From a bacterium (GTDB taxonomy: Bacteria; Planctomycetota; JADGBV01), in assembly GCA_023261545.1 (NCBI GenBank), contig JAHFOS010000012.1, positions 1 through 46,184 of the forward strand: a DNA stretch of 46,184 nt. The letters run 5' to 3'. A program made the position numbers and the translations under genes. Below are positions 1 through 8,756 of this stretch, piece by piece; positions within the stretch are counted from its first letter, which is position 1; every line of letters begins with the position of its first letter. Under the pieces are notes generated by a model that saw only the letters and a list, made by a program, of their open reading frames with translations, searched no databases and was not told the origin of the DNA.

Positions 1-1
1 G

Positions 2-922
2 CTCTACTTCGGAAACCCCGCTTATGCCATGGGCGACATCGCTTTTTACGGCGCGGCGCTCAGCGGCACTGATCTGAGCCGCTTGTTCGAAGCGGAGGCC
101 ACCAGCCGCGATGGCGAGGTGCAAAATGAACTCGAGAACATGTACGAAGGCCGCCGCCTAGCCGACTTTACGGGGCGGCCCGAACCTTCCGCCGGATGGC
201 GGCGCGGGCTCGGCCTCAACTTGCGCGAGGACGGCGACTACGGGCATTTTTTCCAGCAGGGTTGTGGGCCCTGCCTGCGTTTTACCCCCGAGGGGCTGCG
301 CATCACCACGCCGGGCTTCGAAGAGTATTACCGGCGCGGTGAGATCGACCTGAGCCGCATGTACCTCTGGACGCGCCGAGTCTGGGAAGGGGATCTCTGG
401 GTGACCTTCGAATTCAAGCTCCACGCCCACGGCGGCCTGGCTCTGCTGATGGCCCAGGCTGCGGGAATGCAGGGGGAGGATTTCCTTGGCGACTACCCGC
501 TGCGTTCGGATGGGGCCATGGGCACCGTCCACCGGGAGGACGTGCGCAACTATCACTGGGAGTTCTACCGCGAGATGGCGGATACGCGCAACGATCTGGT
601 ATCACACGCCCTGCTCAAGAATCCCTGGCTGCGTCCCCTTGGCTTTCAGATCGAGAACCGCGTCTGGGAACTGGAGCGCTGGTACCGCCTGACTTTCCTC
701 CAGGAAGGGGCCCGGCTGCGCGGAGTCGTGGACCGCGTCACCGTGCTGGACGCGTTGGACGGCGGTTTCGACAACAACGGCCCCGTGTTCCGGCACGGGC
801 GGGTGGCCCTTCGGGCTATGATGAGAACGGATCTCAGCGTGCGCGACCTGGAGATTTGGACCCGCCCCGGCTTCACCGCCGTCGCTGCGGCACCAGCGGC
901 GGGCTTATCCGGCGACAGTTGA
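2..922 (+). CDS. Partial LamG/DUF1961-type polysaccharide-locus protein
   Basis: The reading frame is open from base 2 and runs to the stop at 922, so the gene begins before the window; the first ATG at 29 is probably internal. The first residues (GDIAFYGAALSGTDLSRLF) look like the last strand and helix of a LamG/concanavalin-like domain. The following roughly 230 residues, rich in W, Y and F, resemble the DUF1961 family, whose genes often sit beside polysaccharide lyases and sulfatases in PVC and Bacteroidota genomes. It faces the sulfatase operon tail to tail, with a 90-base gap and no clear terminator. The DUF1961 name is from memory of the family and is moderately sure; the partial status is directly visible. 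Its function is probably carbohydrate binding or cleavage, but no catalytic residues could be assigned. Confidence 0.65.
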   Translation, partial: LYFGNPAYAMGDIAFYGAALSGTDLSRLFEAEATSRDGEVQNELENMYEGRRLADFTGRPEPSAGWRRGLGLNLREDGDYGHFFQQGCGPCLRFTPEGLRITTPGFEEYYRRGEIDLSRMYLWTRRVWEGDLWVTFEFKLHAHGGLALLMAQAAGMQGEDFLGDYPLRSDGAMGTVHREDVRNYHWEFYREMADTRNDLVSHALLKNPWLRPLGFQIENRVWELERWYRLTFLQEGARLRGVVDRVTVLDALDGGFDNNGPVFRHGRVALRAMMRTDLSVRDLEIWTRPGFTAVAAAPAAGLSGDS

Positions 923-1012
923 TCCGAGAACAGAAAGGGAATGTTGGGTGGGCGCATTTCCCGGGCCACAGGGCGCTGGCGCTCGAGTCATCCCGGGCCG
1001 CCTGACCCGTGT

Positions 1013-3130
1013 TCACTCCTGGCGCGGTCCGTACTGCGGGACGGCGGCGCCAAACTCGTAGCAGCCCAAGTCCGGGGCCTTGCCTCGCGTCTCGCCGGAC
1101 AGGTTGACGAGGGGCAGGCCGGCATCCACGGCGGCGGCGCCCTCCACCAGGCGCAGATCGGCGTCGCCGGCCTTGTAGGTCTGCCCCTCCTCGGGGGCTA
1201 CGGCCTGGACGAAGATTTTATAGTCCAGCATGGCGCCGTGCCGTTCGTAGCCGGTCGCCTTGCTGAACTCCGCGAGGGTGGTGTAATCGTGCGCCTTTCC
1301 TATAATCCAACGCGCGAAGAACGGTCCCACCGCGCTGTAACCGTTGTAATCCAGTTCGGAGTAGGGCGTGGGCGTACCGGTGCGCATGGCAAAAGGCAGC
1401 TCAGCTTCGAGCTTCTTCAGTTCTTTCTCTTGCTCCGACAGTTCCTCTTTCTTAGCGGCGGAGGACTCCTTCTTGCCGCCGGCCTTTCCAGCCTGGACCG
1501 GCACAGCGGCGGGCTCTCCTGTCGCCGCTCGCCGCGCGGACTTCCGGCCCTGCTCAACGTCCCCCTTTTCCCCTCCCTCCGCGGCGTCGGCGGCCTCGCC
1601 CGCTTTTTCCTCCGCGGGGGGCGGCTCTTCCGCGCCGGACGTTTCCGGTTTTCCGCCCCGCTCCTTGAAGGCCCGCCACTTCGTCTCCAGAGACTTGGGA
1701 TTGCCGCCCATGAACAGGTTATTGAAGATATGGCCGTTCTGCCACTTCGAGGCGCTGCGAAATCCCGCGGTGGCGATGCAGAACGTATTGTGGGCGGCGA
1801 TGGTCCCCGTGCTCTGCAAGTGCAGCTTCAGCGAGATGTTCGAGAGGCCGTAGAGGACGTTGCGCACGATATAGACCGGGCCGCCGTAATTGGGCTGCAC
1901 GGAAACCCCCGTCTCGCCGTTGAAGCCGCGATTGCAGTACACCCGCACGTTGTGGGAGTGGTAGTCCGTCTCGATGAGGTCGTCCTTGGCGTAGGCGATG
2001 TCGTTGTAGCAGATATCAATGGCCGCGCATTGCAGCTCCGGTTCCGCCGGGCAGCCGTGGAAGTCGTAAATAGAGATGAGATCGCCGAAGTTGCGCACCT
2101 GGTTGTGGGTGACCACGTGGCCGCGGCCGCAGAGATCAATGCCGTTGCTGGAGGGCTGCATGTATTTCTTATGGATACGCGGGTACCAGTTCTCGTTGCG
2201 CCCCAGGACGATATTGTCGGCGATATACCAGCCGGAAGCGTTTTCCGATCCCGTGCGGATGCCCTCCACCACGTCCTCGATGCGGCAGCGGCGCACCACC
2301 AGGCCGACGGCGCCAGGACCGCCTTTTTCGCCGCCGTTGATGGTGATGTTCGTTTTGCGGAACGCGAGGCCCTCGACCCACAGATGCCGCGTGCCGGAAG
2401 CGTTGATGAGGCCCTGCTTGCTTTTCGCGGCTTTCGCCGTCCCCGTGATGACGGCTTCCCCGTCGCCGGCGTTTTTCAGCACCAGGGGATGCTCCGCGCT
2501 GCCCGCGACGGCCAGGACAATCCCGTCGGTGGCGTAGACCCCGGCGTGGAACAGGAAGGCGTCGCCCGGCTCGGCCTTCTTGAGGGTTTCCTGCCAGTCC
2601 TGACGGGCCTCAGGGTGTCCGGAGGGATGGAGATGGATCTCGCGCAGTTTCGGCGGCAGCGCCGGAACCGCGCGCGTTTTCATGGTGAGCGTGCGCGCCG
2701 GGACATCCCCGCCATCGGGGTCGTGCATTTCCAGTTGCACCTCGTACTCGGTGTCGGGCCGCAGGAAGAGCACGCTGCCCGCGAAAAGATTGCCCGCGCG
2801 GTAGGGATCGCGGTCTTGATCCACCACCTCGTGGTGCACGCGCAATGGGGGATAAGCCTCACTCCAGGCCGCGCCGCCCTTCTCGCGATAGTGGGCCGTC
2901 ACCACGGCGTTGCGGTTGGCGTCGCCCTCGATGTACCATCTGAAACCCAGGCATTCCAGGGTGGGCGGCTCCTCGAAGATCCGTCCCGCCTTCACCGGCA
3001 AGGCGCGGGAGGTGGCCGGATCTACGGAGATCGCGTCCGTGTTTTTCGGAACCTTCACCTCCGGCTCCAGAGCCCCGGCGTATGGGCAGGCGAGAGCGAG
3101 CAGGGCCAGAAGAATAAAGTTTCGATGCAT
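1013..3130 (-). CDS. Secreted right-handed parallel beta-helix protein (polysaccharide lyase-like)
   Basis: 705 residues. It has a clear signal peptide (FILLALLALACPYAGA, cleavage near residue 20). A fibronectin-like region follows at about 55-155 (PDTEYEVQLEMHDPDGG), then a long stretch of short beta-helix rungs at about 190-475 rich in N, G and V (ADNIVLGRNENW, IVRNVLYGLSNISL), the fold of pectate and related lyases. Residues about 493-580 are a charged, Ala/Glu/Lys-rich low-complexity insert, after which the fold resumes (SELDYNGYSAVGPF). The start at 3130 has an AAGGAG ribosome site seven bases upstream. It is the last gene of the LacI-pseudopilin-sulfatase-beta-helix operon, 29 bases after the sulfatase. 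It likely cleaves or binds the sulfated glycan handled by its neighbours; the substrate is unknown. Confidence 0.85.
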   Translation of the reverse strand: MHRNFILLALLALACPYAGALEPEVKVPKNTDAISVDPATSRALPVKAGRIFEEPPTLECLGFRWYIEGDANRNAVVTAHYREKGGAAWSEAYPPLRVHHEVVDQDRDPYRAGNLFAGSVLFLRPDTEYEVQLEMHDPDGGDVPARTLTMKTRAVPALPPKLREIHLHPSGHPEARQDWQETLKKAEPGDAFLFHAGVYATDGIVLAVAGSAEHPLVLKNAGDGEAVITGTAKAAKSKQGLINASGTRHLWVEGLAFRKTNITINGGEKGGPGAVGLVVRRCRIEDVVEGIRTGSENASGWYIADNIVLGRNENWYPRIHKKYMQPSSNGIDLCGRGHVVTHNQVRNFGDLISIYDFHGCPAEPELQCAAIDICYNDIAYAKDDLIETDYHSHNVRVYCNRGFNGETGVSVQPNYGGPVYIVRNVLYGLSNISLKLHLQSTGTIAAHNTFCIATAGFRSASKWQNGHIFNNLFMGGNPKSLETKWRAFKERGGKPETSGAEEPPPAEEKAGEAADAAEGGEKGDVEQGRKSARRAATGEPAAVPVQAGKAGGKKESSAAKKEELSEQEKELKKLEAELPFAMRTGTPTPYSELDYNGYSAVGPFFARWIIGKAHDYTTLAEFSKATGYERHGAMLDYKIFVQAVAPEEGQTYKAGDADLRLVEGAAAVDAGLPLVNLSGETRGKAPDLGCYEFGAAVPQYGPRQE

Positions 3131-3159
3131 TTGATACTCCTTTTAAGTTGGCGCGAATT

Positions 3160-4548
3160 CTAGGCCGGCGTGACCCCGAGCTCCAGGAGCCGGCGGCGAA
3201 AGACTTCCATGGGTTCGCGGTATTCCTGGTGGTGCGAAAAGTCGCTGGTTTCCTCCGGGTTCAAGCCGAGATCGAAGAGCACGTCCGGGCCGTCCTTGCC
3301 GTAATACTGGTACTTGAGGCGGCCCTGTTTGATCATCACCCAGTCGCCGTATTGGGAGACGGCCTCGTCGCTGAAGCCCGCCGCCGCGCCTGATAGCAGG
3401 GGCGCCAAGCTGCGGCTGTCCAGGCGCGGGGGGACGGGAAGGCCGCACAGGTCGCAGAGCGTGGCGAAGAGATCGCAGAGGCTCACGTTGTGTTCCACGG
3501 AGCGCGGCTTGATACGGTGCGGCCAGCGCACGATGAGCGGCACGCGGGCGCTCGCCTCGTAGAACTGCTTCTTCTCCCAGATCCCGTGCTGTCCCAGCAT
3601 CTCCCCGTGGTCAGTGGTATAGACGATGATCCAGTCGTCGAGATCCTGCCCCACGTGCCGCAGCGCCTCTAGTACCTCGCCGAGGTGGGCGTCCATGGTC
3701 TCCACCATGCCGTAATAGGCGGCTGTGGCGCGGCGCAGCTCCCGGGGCGTCGCGTGCACGTCGGGACCGTTTTGCGTGCGGCCGAGCACCGGGTGCTCGC
3801 TGCGCGCTTGCTGGAAGATTGGCACGCGGTTCAAATAATAGTTGAACTTGCCCTCGTCGGTGAGATAGGGATAGTGTGGCTGCAGCAGGCTCAACTTCAG
3901 CAGCAGGGGACGGTGGTGCCCCGGCCGATCGTGATAAGGGTTCGCGAAGTGATCCCTGATGAAATCGCACGCCGCCCCGGTGGCGCGGAGATCAAATCGC
4001 TGGAAGGGCCCCGTGCCCACACCCGCGCGCTCGATCTCCTTCTGGTTCGACCACTTGCCGGTGCCCCCTTCGGGCTGGTAGCGGGCGAACTCCGCTTCCA
4101 CACGGTCCGCAATGAAGCGTTCACCCACAACGGCGTCCGGGGCCAGCCTGCGCGTCCAGCCCTGCATCTGGTCGGGCCCGAAATGGTGCAGTTTTCCTGA
4201 GCACACCGCGTCGTAGGCGTGCCGGGCGAAAACGCGCGCGAAGGTGAGCGATCCTGGGGCGATGTCCTGCCCGAAGTTGCGGCAGCCGCAATTGCGCGGC
4301 AACAACCCGGTCATCAGGCTCTGGCGGCCGGGGATGCAGATGGGCGCGGGCGTGTAGGCGTTCCTGAAAACCACGCCGCTCGCGGCCAACGCGTCCAGCA
4401 CGGGCGTGCGTGCGACGCGGTCGCCGGCGAACCCGGCCACGTCGGCGCGGTGCTGGTCGCTCATCAGGAAAAGGACGTTGGGGCGCGCCACCGTGCTCAG
4501 GCTTCCGGCCATGGGGCGCGATTCTCCACGGAAGTTCCCGGCCGCCAC
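3160..4548 (-). CDS. Type I sulfatase (Cys-type, formylglycine-dependent)
   Basis: 462 residues from a GTG start. The N-terminal strand RPNVLFLMSDQHRADV carries the first metal ligands. CIPGRQSLMTG at about 71-81 is the C-x-P-x-R sulfatase signature in which the cysteine is converted to formylglycine. TTDHGEMLGQHG supplies the second metal-binding Asp/His cluster, and FDLGLNPEETSDF is the usual C-terminal motif. An ATG at 4512 (residue 13) with GGAG eleven bases upstream is a possible alternative start that still keeps the whole catalytic domain. No signal peptide is evident, so it may act inside the cell on imported sulfated sugars, or the start is misjudged. It lies third in the LacI-headed operon. 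The family is secure; the substrate is not. Confidence 0.93.
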   Translation of the reverse strand: MAAGNFRGESRPMAGSLSTVARPNVLFLMSDQHRADVAGFAGDRVARTPVLDALAASGVVFRNAYTPAPICIPGRQSLMTGLLPRNCGCRNFGQDIAPGSLTFARVFARHAYDAVCSGKLHHFGPDQMQGWTRRLAPDAVVGERFIADRVEAEFARYQPEGGTGKWSNQKEIERAGVGTGPFQRFDLRATGAACDFIRDHFANPYHDRPGHHRPLLLKLSLLQPHYPYLTDEGKFNYYLNRVPIFQQARSEHPVLGRTQNGPDVHATPRELRRATAAYYGMVETMDAHLGEVLEALRHVGQDLDDWIIVYTTDHGEMLGQHGIWEKKQFYEASARVPLIVRWPHRIKPRSVEHNVSLCDLFATLCDLCGLPVPPRLDSRSLAPLLSGAAAGFSDEAVSQYGDWVMIKQGRLKYQYYGKDGPDVLFDLGLNPEETSDFSHHQEYREPMEVFRRRLLELGVTPA

Positions 4549-4567
4549 TTCAAAAACAATTTTTTCT

Positions 4568-5494
4568 TCAGGGCGGATCGTCGTACCATCCGGACGGACA
4601 CTCGCTGCGGTCTATTTCCTGCCAAAAGGCGACGTTGATGAGCTTCTCTTTGGTCCATCCGAGCGTGTTCAGGTGCTGCGGACCGAAATGGAAATTCACG
4701 GCCCCGTCCACGTAGAGGACGTTGAAACCCTCCAGGTGCACCTCGTCAAAAGTGTACTCGTTGTACCACTTAGAATTCCCTGGCTCGCCTTCCAGCCAGA
4801 TTTTTTCGCCCTCGACATTGAAATCCGTCATGAGCGCGCCCTGGGGATGCTGATCGACGACGGGGCGGCCCCCGGTGAAGCGGAAGCCGTAGCTGGTGAT
4901 CATGTCGTCTCCATACAATTTCTGTCCCGAAGGGGCCTGCCCGCGATTGGCATAGCATTTGTCCTCCACCCACTGCTTGAATTTCTGCTGGAAACTGGGG
5001 GTATTCCATACTTTGACCACGGCCTTGTAGCTCGGCATGTCCTCGGCGTAATGCGCGCCGTTGACGGAATTCGAGGGGCAGACGAAATTCCCGGGTCCGT
5101 CCAGGTAATCGAAGATCAGCAGGTAGCCGGGGCCGCGGGGGCCGCTCATCTTCAAGGTGTCGCAGCTACTCGTGGACCAGATTTCATAATCCATGAAATA
5201 ATAGCGCTCCTTGCGGTGCTTGGGCAGGAAATTGCAGGCGCTGTCAAAGTACACGCGCTCGAAGGTATCGCCGTAAGGCGCGCGGTCCATGTTGTCCTCG
5301 AAGTAGTGGCTGAAGGCGTTGCCGATTTGGTGGAGGTTCGAGGCGCAGGCGGTGCGGCGCGCGGTTTCCAGAGCCTGCCTGAACGAGGGAAGCAACAGGC
5401 TCATGAGGATCAGCAGGATGGCGATGACCACCAGCATCTCCACGATGGTGAACTTTTTCGCCGCGTTCGGCGTGAGGCGGATGCCTTCCCTCAT
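4568..5494 (-). CDS. Type II secretion-like pseudopilin, H-X9-DG (DUF1559-type) protein
   Basis: 308 residues. The N-terminus has a prepilin-type helix, KKFTIVEMLVVIAILLILM, with the conserved +5 Glu but Lys rather than Gly before the cleavage point, as is common in Lentisphaerota. Behind the helix are the ALETARRTACASNLHQIG segment and a globular domain with several cysteines (CNF, SSC, FVCPSNS). Near the end HLEGFNVLYVDG exactly matches the H-X9-DG motif of PVC pseudopilin-like proteins. Its ATG overlaps the stop of the LacI gene (ATGA), so the two are translationally coupled. PVC genomes encode many such proteins beside glycan-degradation genes; a surface or periplasmic scaffold role is inferred, not shown. 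Confidence 0.9.
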   Translation of the reverse strand: MREGIRLTPNAAKKFTIVEMLVVIAILLILMSLLLPSFRQALETARRTACASNLHQIGNAFSHYFEDNMDRAPYGDTFERVYFDSACNFLPKHRKERYYFMDYEIWSTSSCDTLKMSGPRGPGYLLIFDYLDGPGNFVCPSNSVNGAHYAEDMPSYKAVVKVWNTPSFQQKFKQWVEDKCYANRGQAPSGQKLYGDDMITSYGFRFTGGRPVVDQHPQGALMTDFNVEGEKIWLEGEPGNSKWYNEYTFDEVHLEGFNVLYVDGAVNFHFGPQHLNTLGWTKEKLINVAFWQEIDRSECPSGWYDDPP

Positions 5495-6672
5495 GGCGCC
5501 GACTCCCTGGCGATCAACCTGCAGGGGAGCTTGAATACGCCATCGTCAGCGCTTCCCGCCCCTTTAATCGCCTTGCTCAACACACCGACGGCGCCACTGA
5601 TCAGGTCCTCCAGCGCCTGCTCCATGGTGGTGAGGGACGGCGAGAGATAGGCTCCCAAAGGCAGGTTGTCGAAGCCCGTTAGCGCCATCTCCCGCGGCAC
5701 GTCGAGGCCGAGTTCGCGCGCCGCGCGCAAGGCCCCGGCCGCCCACAGGTCGTTGGTGCAGATCACGGCGTCCGGCCGCCAGGGAGCACCGGTCATGACC
5801 GCTTTCATCCCCACGTAGCCGGCGGCAAACGGATCTTTCGGCTCCTGTCCGAGTTTCGAACTTTCCTCCCCCTCGCGGCACAGCCAGCCTTTGGCCTCCG
5901 GGCAGCCCTGCAAACCGTCGCGGAAACCCTCCTCGCGCTCGTAAGTGCGCCAGTAGAGATCCCGCTGTTGCGGCGGATGGGCCTTGGTGAGCAGCACCAG
6001 GCGGCGGCGACCAGCGGCAAGCAGATGCCGGGTGAGATCACCGAAGGCCCCGCGCACATCGCTGCGGAAGTGAGGCACTCCAGCGCAGCGCGGTCCGCTG
6101 ATGGCCGCCAGCGGCGTGCCGCGCGCGCGCAGCCCCGCGAGGACTCGGAAGGGAAACCACGCCGGCAGATCCCATAGCAGCAGACCCTCGACGTTAAGGT
6201 CGCGCAGCATGTCCACGGCCTTTTCCTGCTGCTCCTCAAACCATTCGCAGCCCAGGAAAAGCAGGCGATAATCCGCGCCGAGTTCCGCCTCAAGGCCCTT
6301 CAGCGCATGCCGCATGCTGGCGGGTTCGGGCGGGTTTGCCCTGATGAGCCCCACCAGCCGGCTGGTGCGCCGGCGCATACTGCTCGCGAAAAAGTCGGGG
6401 CGATACCCGAGGCGTCGAGCCGCTTCCACGACGCGCTGGCGCACCCGGGGGCTCAACTTCGCGCTGGAGCGCGGGTTCAGGGCAGCGGCCACCGTTGAGC
6501 GCGAGACCTGGCAGCGGCGCGCGATCTCGAACTGGGTGACACGCCCCGCCCCGGAGACAGCCCGGCTTGGTGGCGTTGCGGATGGCGATGCAACGCCCCG
6601 TTGGTGCCGGCCTCTGTGAGGCCGGATCTCGGCCCCATCTTGTTGCGTTCCGGATGTCGGCACCATGGGCAT
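5491..6672 (-). CDS. LacI/GalR-family transcriptional regulator
   Basis: About 393 residues. The DNA-binding helix-turn-helix is VTQFEIARRCQVSRSTVAAALN with the hinge region RVRQRVVEAARRLGYRPD, followed by a periplasmic-binding-protein-like effector domain (VGLIRANPP; AAISGPRCAGVPHFRSDVRGAF; AVICTNDLWAAGALRAARELGLDVPREMALTGFDN). The promoter -10 box lies at 6680-6685, so transcription should begin near 6673. The only plausible in-frame starts are then ATG 6672, ATG 6666 or GTG 6663, which makes the message leaderless or nearly so. About 45 residues precede the HTH, unusually many for the family, and are partly encoded by a palindromic repeat (6603-6664). It heads an operon and very likely represses or activates itself and two other units through the shared CACGTG operator. 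Confidence 0.92.
   Translation of the reverse strand: MPMVPTSGTQQDGAEIRPHRGRHQRGVASPSATPPSRAVSGAGRVTQFEIARRCQVSRSTVAAALNPRSSAKLSPRVRQRVVEAARRLGYRPDFFASSMRRRTSRLVGLIRANPPEPASMRHALKGLEAELGADYRLLFLGCEWFEEQQEKAVDMLRDLNVEGLLLWDLPAWFPFRVLAGLRARGTPLAAISGPRCAGVPHFRSDVRGAFGDLTRHLLAAGRRRLVLLTKAHPPQQRDLYWRTYEREEGFRDGLQGCPEAKGWLCREGEESSKLGQEPKDPFAAGYVGMKAVMTGAPWRPDAVICTNDLWAAGALRAARELGLDVPREMALTGFDNLPLGAYLSPSLTTMEQALEDLISGAVGVLSKAIKGAGSADDGVFKLPCRLIARESAP
6572..6597. repeat. Hairpin in the 5' part of the LacI gene
   Basis: GGCGTTGC and GCAACGCC form a perfect eight-base-pair stem around a ten-base loop, immediately next to REP-like copy 1 and just before the helix-turn-helix codons. In the mRNA it would form a second stable hairpin within the first 100 bases. 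Confidence 0.6.
6603..6664. repeat. Palindromic REP-like element, copy 1
   Basis: The outer inverted repeat is GGTGCCG (6603-6609) and CGGCACC (6658-6664). Inside it is a perfect hairpin, CCGGCCTC-TGT-GAGGCCGG, at 6607-6625. The same hairpin with the same flanking base pattern recurs at 17296-17314 inside a differently sequenced outer repeat. Copy 1 lies at the very 5' end of the LacI coding region and is translated as part of its N-terminal extension. Confidence 0.75.
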
Positions 6673-6679
6673 AGGGGAT

Positions 6680-6708
6680 ATTATAACTATCACGTGCTAG
6701 TTAATCAA
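6680..6708 (-). promoter_or_regulatory. Sigma70 promoter with embedded LacI-type operator (regulator operon)
   Basis: Read on the minus strand there is TTGATT (-35, bases 6708-6703), a 17-base spacer and TATAAT (-10, bases 6685-6680). The spacer contains TAGCACGTGATA, a near-palindrome centred on CACGTG, which is the usual form of a LacI-family operator. The same arrangement occurs at 8757-8785 and 10833-10861. A protein bound here would block polymerase, so classical repression relieved by a glycan-derived ligand is the simplest reading. Transcription should begin around 6673, directly at the regulator's first ATG. Confidence 0.85.
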
Positions 6709-6761
6709 GAGGCAGGTCGTGCCCCACTTCTCAGACGATCCACTCGAGCCCCCCGCGCGGC

Positions 6762-8630
6762 CTATTTGTCAGGCCTGAGCACGACCTTGAGATCCAGCTC
6801 GCGGGTGCCCGGCAGGTGGATAGCGAGCTTGCGCCGGCCCTCATTGGACGTCTGCTTCTCCGGATGGGGCGAAGTGGGGAATGGCGCCGCCTCCCGTATC
6901 TCGAACCTCGCCGTGACCGGCGCGGTGATCTCCGCTCTGAGGCGCTTGCCGTTCTGGATCAAAATGGCCCCGCGCGCGTCCGGGGACAGGCTGATTTCCG
7001 CGCTGGTATGCATGAACCACCACAGATCCACCGGCTTATCGGCCACCAGGAGATCGCGGATCAGGGCGGCCGTGCGCTTCTCCACCAGGGCGAAGCGGCG
7101 CTCCACCTGGCGCGCATACCTGGCGTAGGCAGAGCTCAGGTCCACCACGGCGCTGGCGCCTTCAGGACGGGATTCGAAGGAGCGAATGCGCGCCGAGGCG
7201 TCCAGGGCCTGGTCCGGTCCGGCGTCCGGGTTCAGCACCAGCGTGTTGTGCCCCTCGGCGCGGAGGCGGTAATACATCAGCGGATCGTTGCCATGGACGA
7301 GTTTCAGGTAGCTCTGCTTTTCCAGGCCGGAGTCCATGGCCCAGCGTTCGCCCTGGGCCTCCAGGATGAAGCTGCCCAGATCCAGATGGCGGTGGCGGCT
7401 GACGCTGCGACCGGGGTTGTCTCCCCCTTGGATGGCCAGCACCAGGGCCTGGGGGTCGTTCCAGGCGCTGCGCAGCGAGGCGCACTCCGCGCCCCGGAAG
7501 TGCTTGTCGAGCGGCAAAGTTCGTGGGTCGAAGGCGCGGCCGCTGTCGTCATACCACAAGAGGTCCAGGAAGGTGCCCTCGCCTCCGGGCCGCTCCACCT
7601 CGCTGGATCGGAACCAACTGTAATGCGCTTTTCCGAACTTGTGCGCCATCCAGTAATGGATGGGTTCGGAAACCCGGCGCAGCTTGCAATCGGAAAAGTC
7701 AAAAGCCGTGCGATCCGCGCCACTCATATAGAGCTGGTAGTCGCCGCTTTCCGCGAAGCCCGGTATTCTGGAAAGCCCGAAATCGTCGCCCAAGGCGGAA
7801 TCGAGCCCCGCCAGCAAAAGGACGTTGAACTCAGCGCCAAAGCCCCAATAGGTCACCCCCTCCACACCGGCCCCGTCGGGAGCGTACTGGCCCGCGGCCA
7901 GGGGCAGACTGCGGATGGCGCTCTCCAGGATCTCCCTGGCGATTTCCGGTTCCTCGTCGGCAAGGGCCAGTGCCCCCAGCACCAGCCCGCCGTTGCACAC
8001 CTGGTTCCAGTTGCTTTCGCGCAGGGGCCACCCTTGGCCGCTGCGATAGACCTCGAGGCCCGGCTTCAGGCCCTTGAGGACGATGGCCTCCCTGCAAATC
8101 CGCCGTTGCTCGGGGGTGAGGTCGGCGTGCAGCCAGTCGTAGGCGAGGGCGAAAGTCAAGGTGAAGCCCGCCGTGGTCAGAAAGTGGGTGGGGTTCCAAT
8201 CCGGAAAGCCCGCGATGGCCTCAAGCTCGCGCCAGATGCGGTCACGACAGGCCGTATTCCCGTCGAGTTTGAAAGCCAGCAACAGGGCCTGCACCCGGTC
8301 CGCCAGAGGTTTGTGCAGTTCGAGGGACTTCCCGTTGATGATTTTGTACTGGAATGGCGGCTCCCCCAGTGCCTGGTCGGCGACGGCGCGCAGGGACTCG
8401 CGCCAGCGCCGCGCGTGGGGATTAGCCTCCGTCAATTTGCGGATGCGCTGGAACCCTTCCGCGTCGAGCAGCAGGCGCGGGTGTTCGCGCTTGAGATTGG
8501 CGAGGACATCCATTTTCTTCCCCGGCGGGACCGCTCCCGCATTCCCCGACGCCTCTTGTGCCTGTGTCCGTGCCGCCATTTCAAGCATCCCCCATAGGAG
8601 AACACATGGCGCCAGCCGGCTTATCATCAT
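6762..8630 (-). CDS. Secreted heparinase II/III-family polysaccharide lyase
   Basis: 622 residues with a signal peptide (APCVLLWGMLEMAARTQAQ). Residues about 45-330 form the alpha/alpha toroid typical of heparinase II/III and alginate lyases (KREHPRLLLDAEGFQRIRKL at the start; TFALAYDWLHADLTPEQR in the core). The C-terminal half is the beta-sandwich heparinase domain (SRHRHLDLGSFILEAQGERWAMDSG; GHNTLVLNPDAG). The H-x-H-x-D-x-G-SF segment matches the catalytic and metal region of the family. It should cleave a uronic-acid-containing polysaccharide by beta-elimination in the periplasm or outside the cell. It has its own LacI-type promoter 127-155 bases upstream. Family membership is sure; the precise substrate is open. 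Confidence 0.9.
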   Translation of the reverse strand: MMISRLAPCVLLWGMLEMAARTQAQEASGNAGAVPPGKKMDVLANLKREHPRLLLDAEGFQRIRKLTEANPHARRWRESLRAVADQALGEPPFQYKIINGKSLELHKPLADRVQALLLAFKLDGNTACRDRIWRELEAIAGFPDWNPTHFLTTAGFTLTFALAYDWLHADLTPEQRRICREAIVLKGLKPGLEVYRSGQGWPLRESNWNQVCNGGLVLGALALADEEPEIAREILESAIRSLPLAAGQYAPDGAGVEGVTYWGFGAEFNVLLLAGLDSALGDDFGLSRIPGFAESGDYQLYMSGADRTAFDFSDCKLRRVSEPIHYWMAHKFGKAHYSWFRSSEVERPGGEGTFLDLLWYDDSGRAFDPRTLPLDKHFRGAECASLRSAWNDPQALVLAIQGGDNPGRSVSRHRHLDLGSFILEAQGERWAMDSGLEKQSYLKLVHGNDPLMYYRLRAEGHNTLVLNPDAGPDQALDASARIRSFESRPEGASAVVDLSSAYARYARQVERRFALVEKRTAALIRDLLVADKPVDLWWFMHTSAEISLSPDARGAILIQNGKRLRAEITAPVTARFEIREAAPFPTSPHPEKQTSNEGRRKLAIHLPGTRELDLKVVLRPDK

Positions 8631-8756
8631 GGCAGGGATTCACGCAACGACCTCGTTGCGTTCCCCGGACTTCGAAAACGCGGCGTCTCTTCTTCGCGGC
8701 CCGCGGCCCGCGAAGAAGATGTGGAGGAAACGGGTGTTGACATGAATCCATAAAAT

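Noticed and set aside
941..3163. Long plus-strand frame opposite the beta-helix gene, and similar long antisense frames opposite other GC-rich genes (6816-8597, 17942-19498, 23779-25932)
   Set aside because: They are GC-driven shadows: no domains, Arg/Ala/Gly-biased composition, and a secure gene lies on the other strand.
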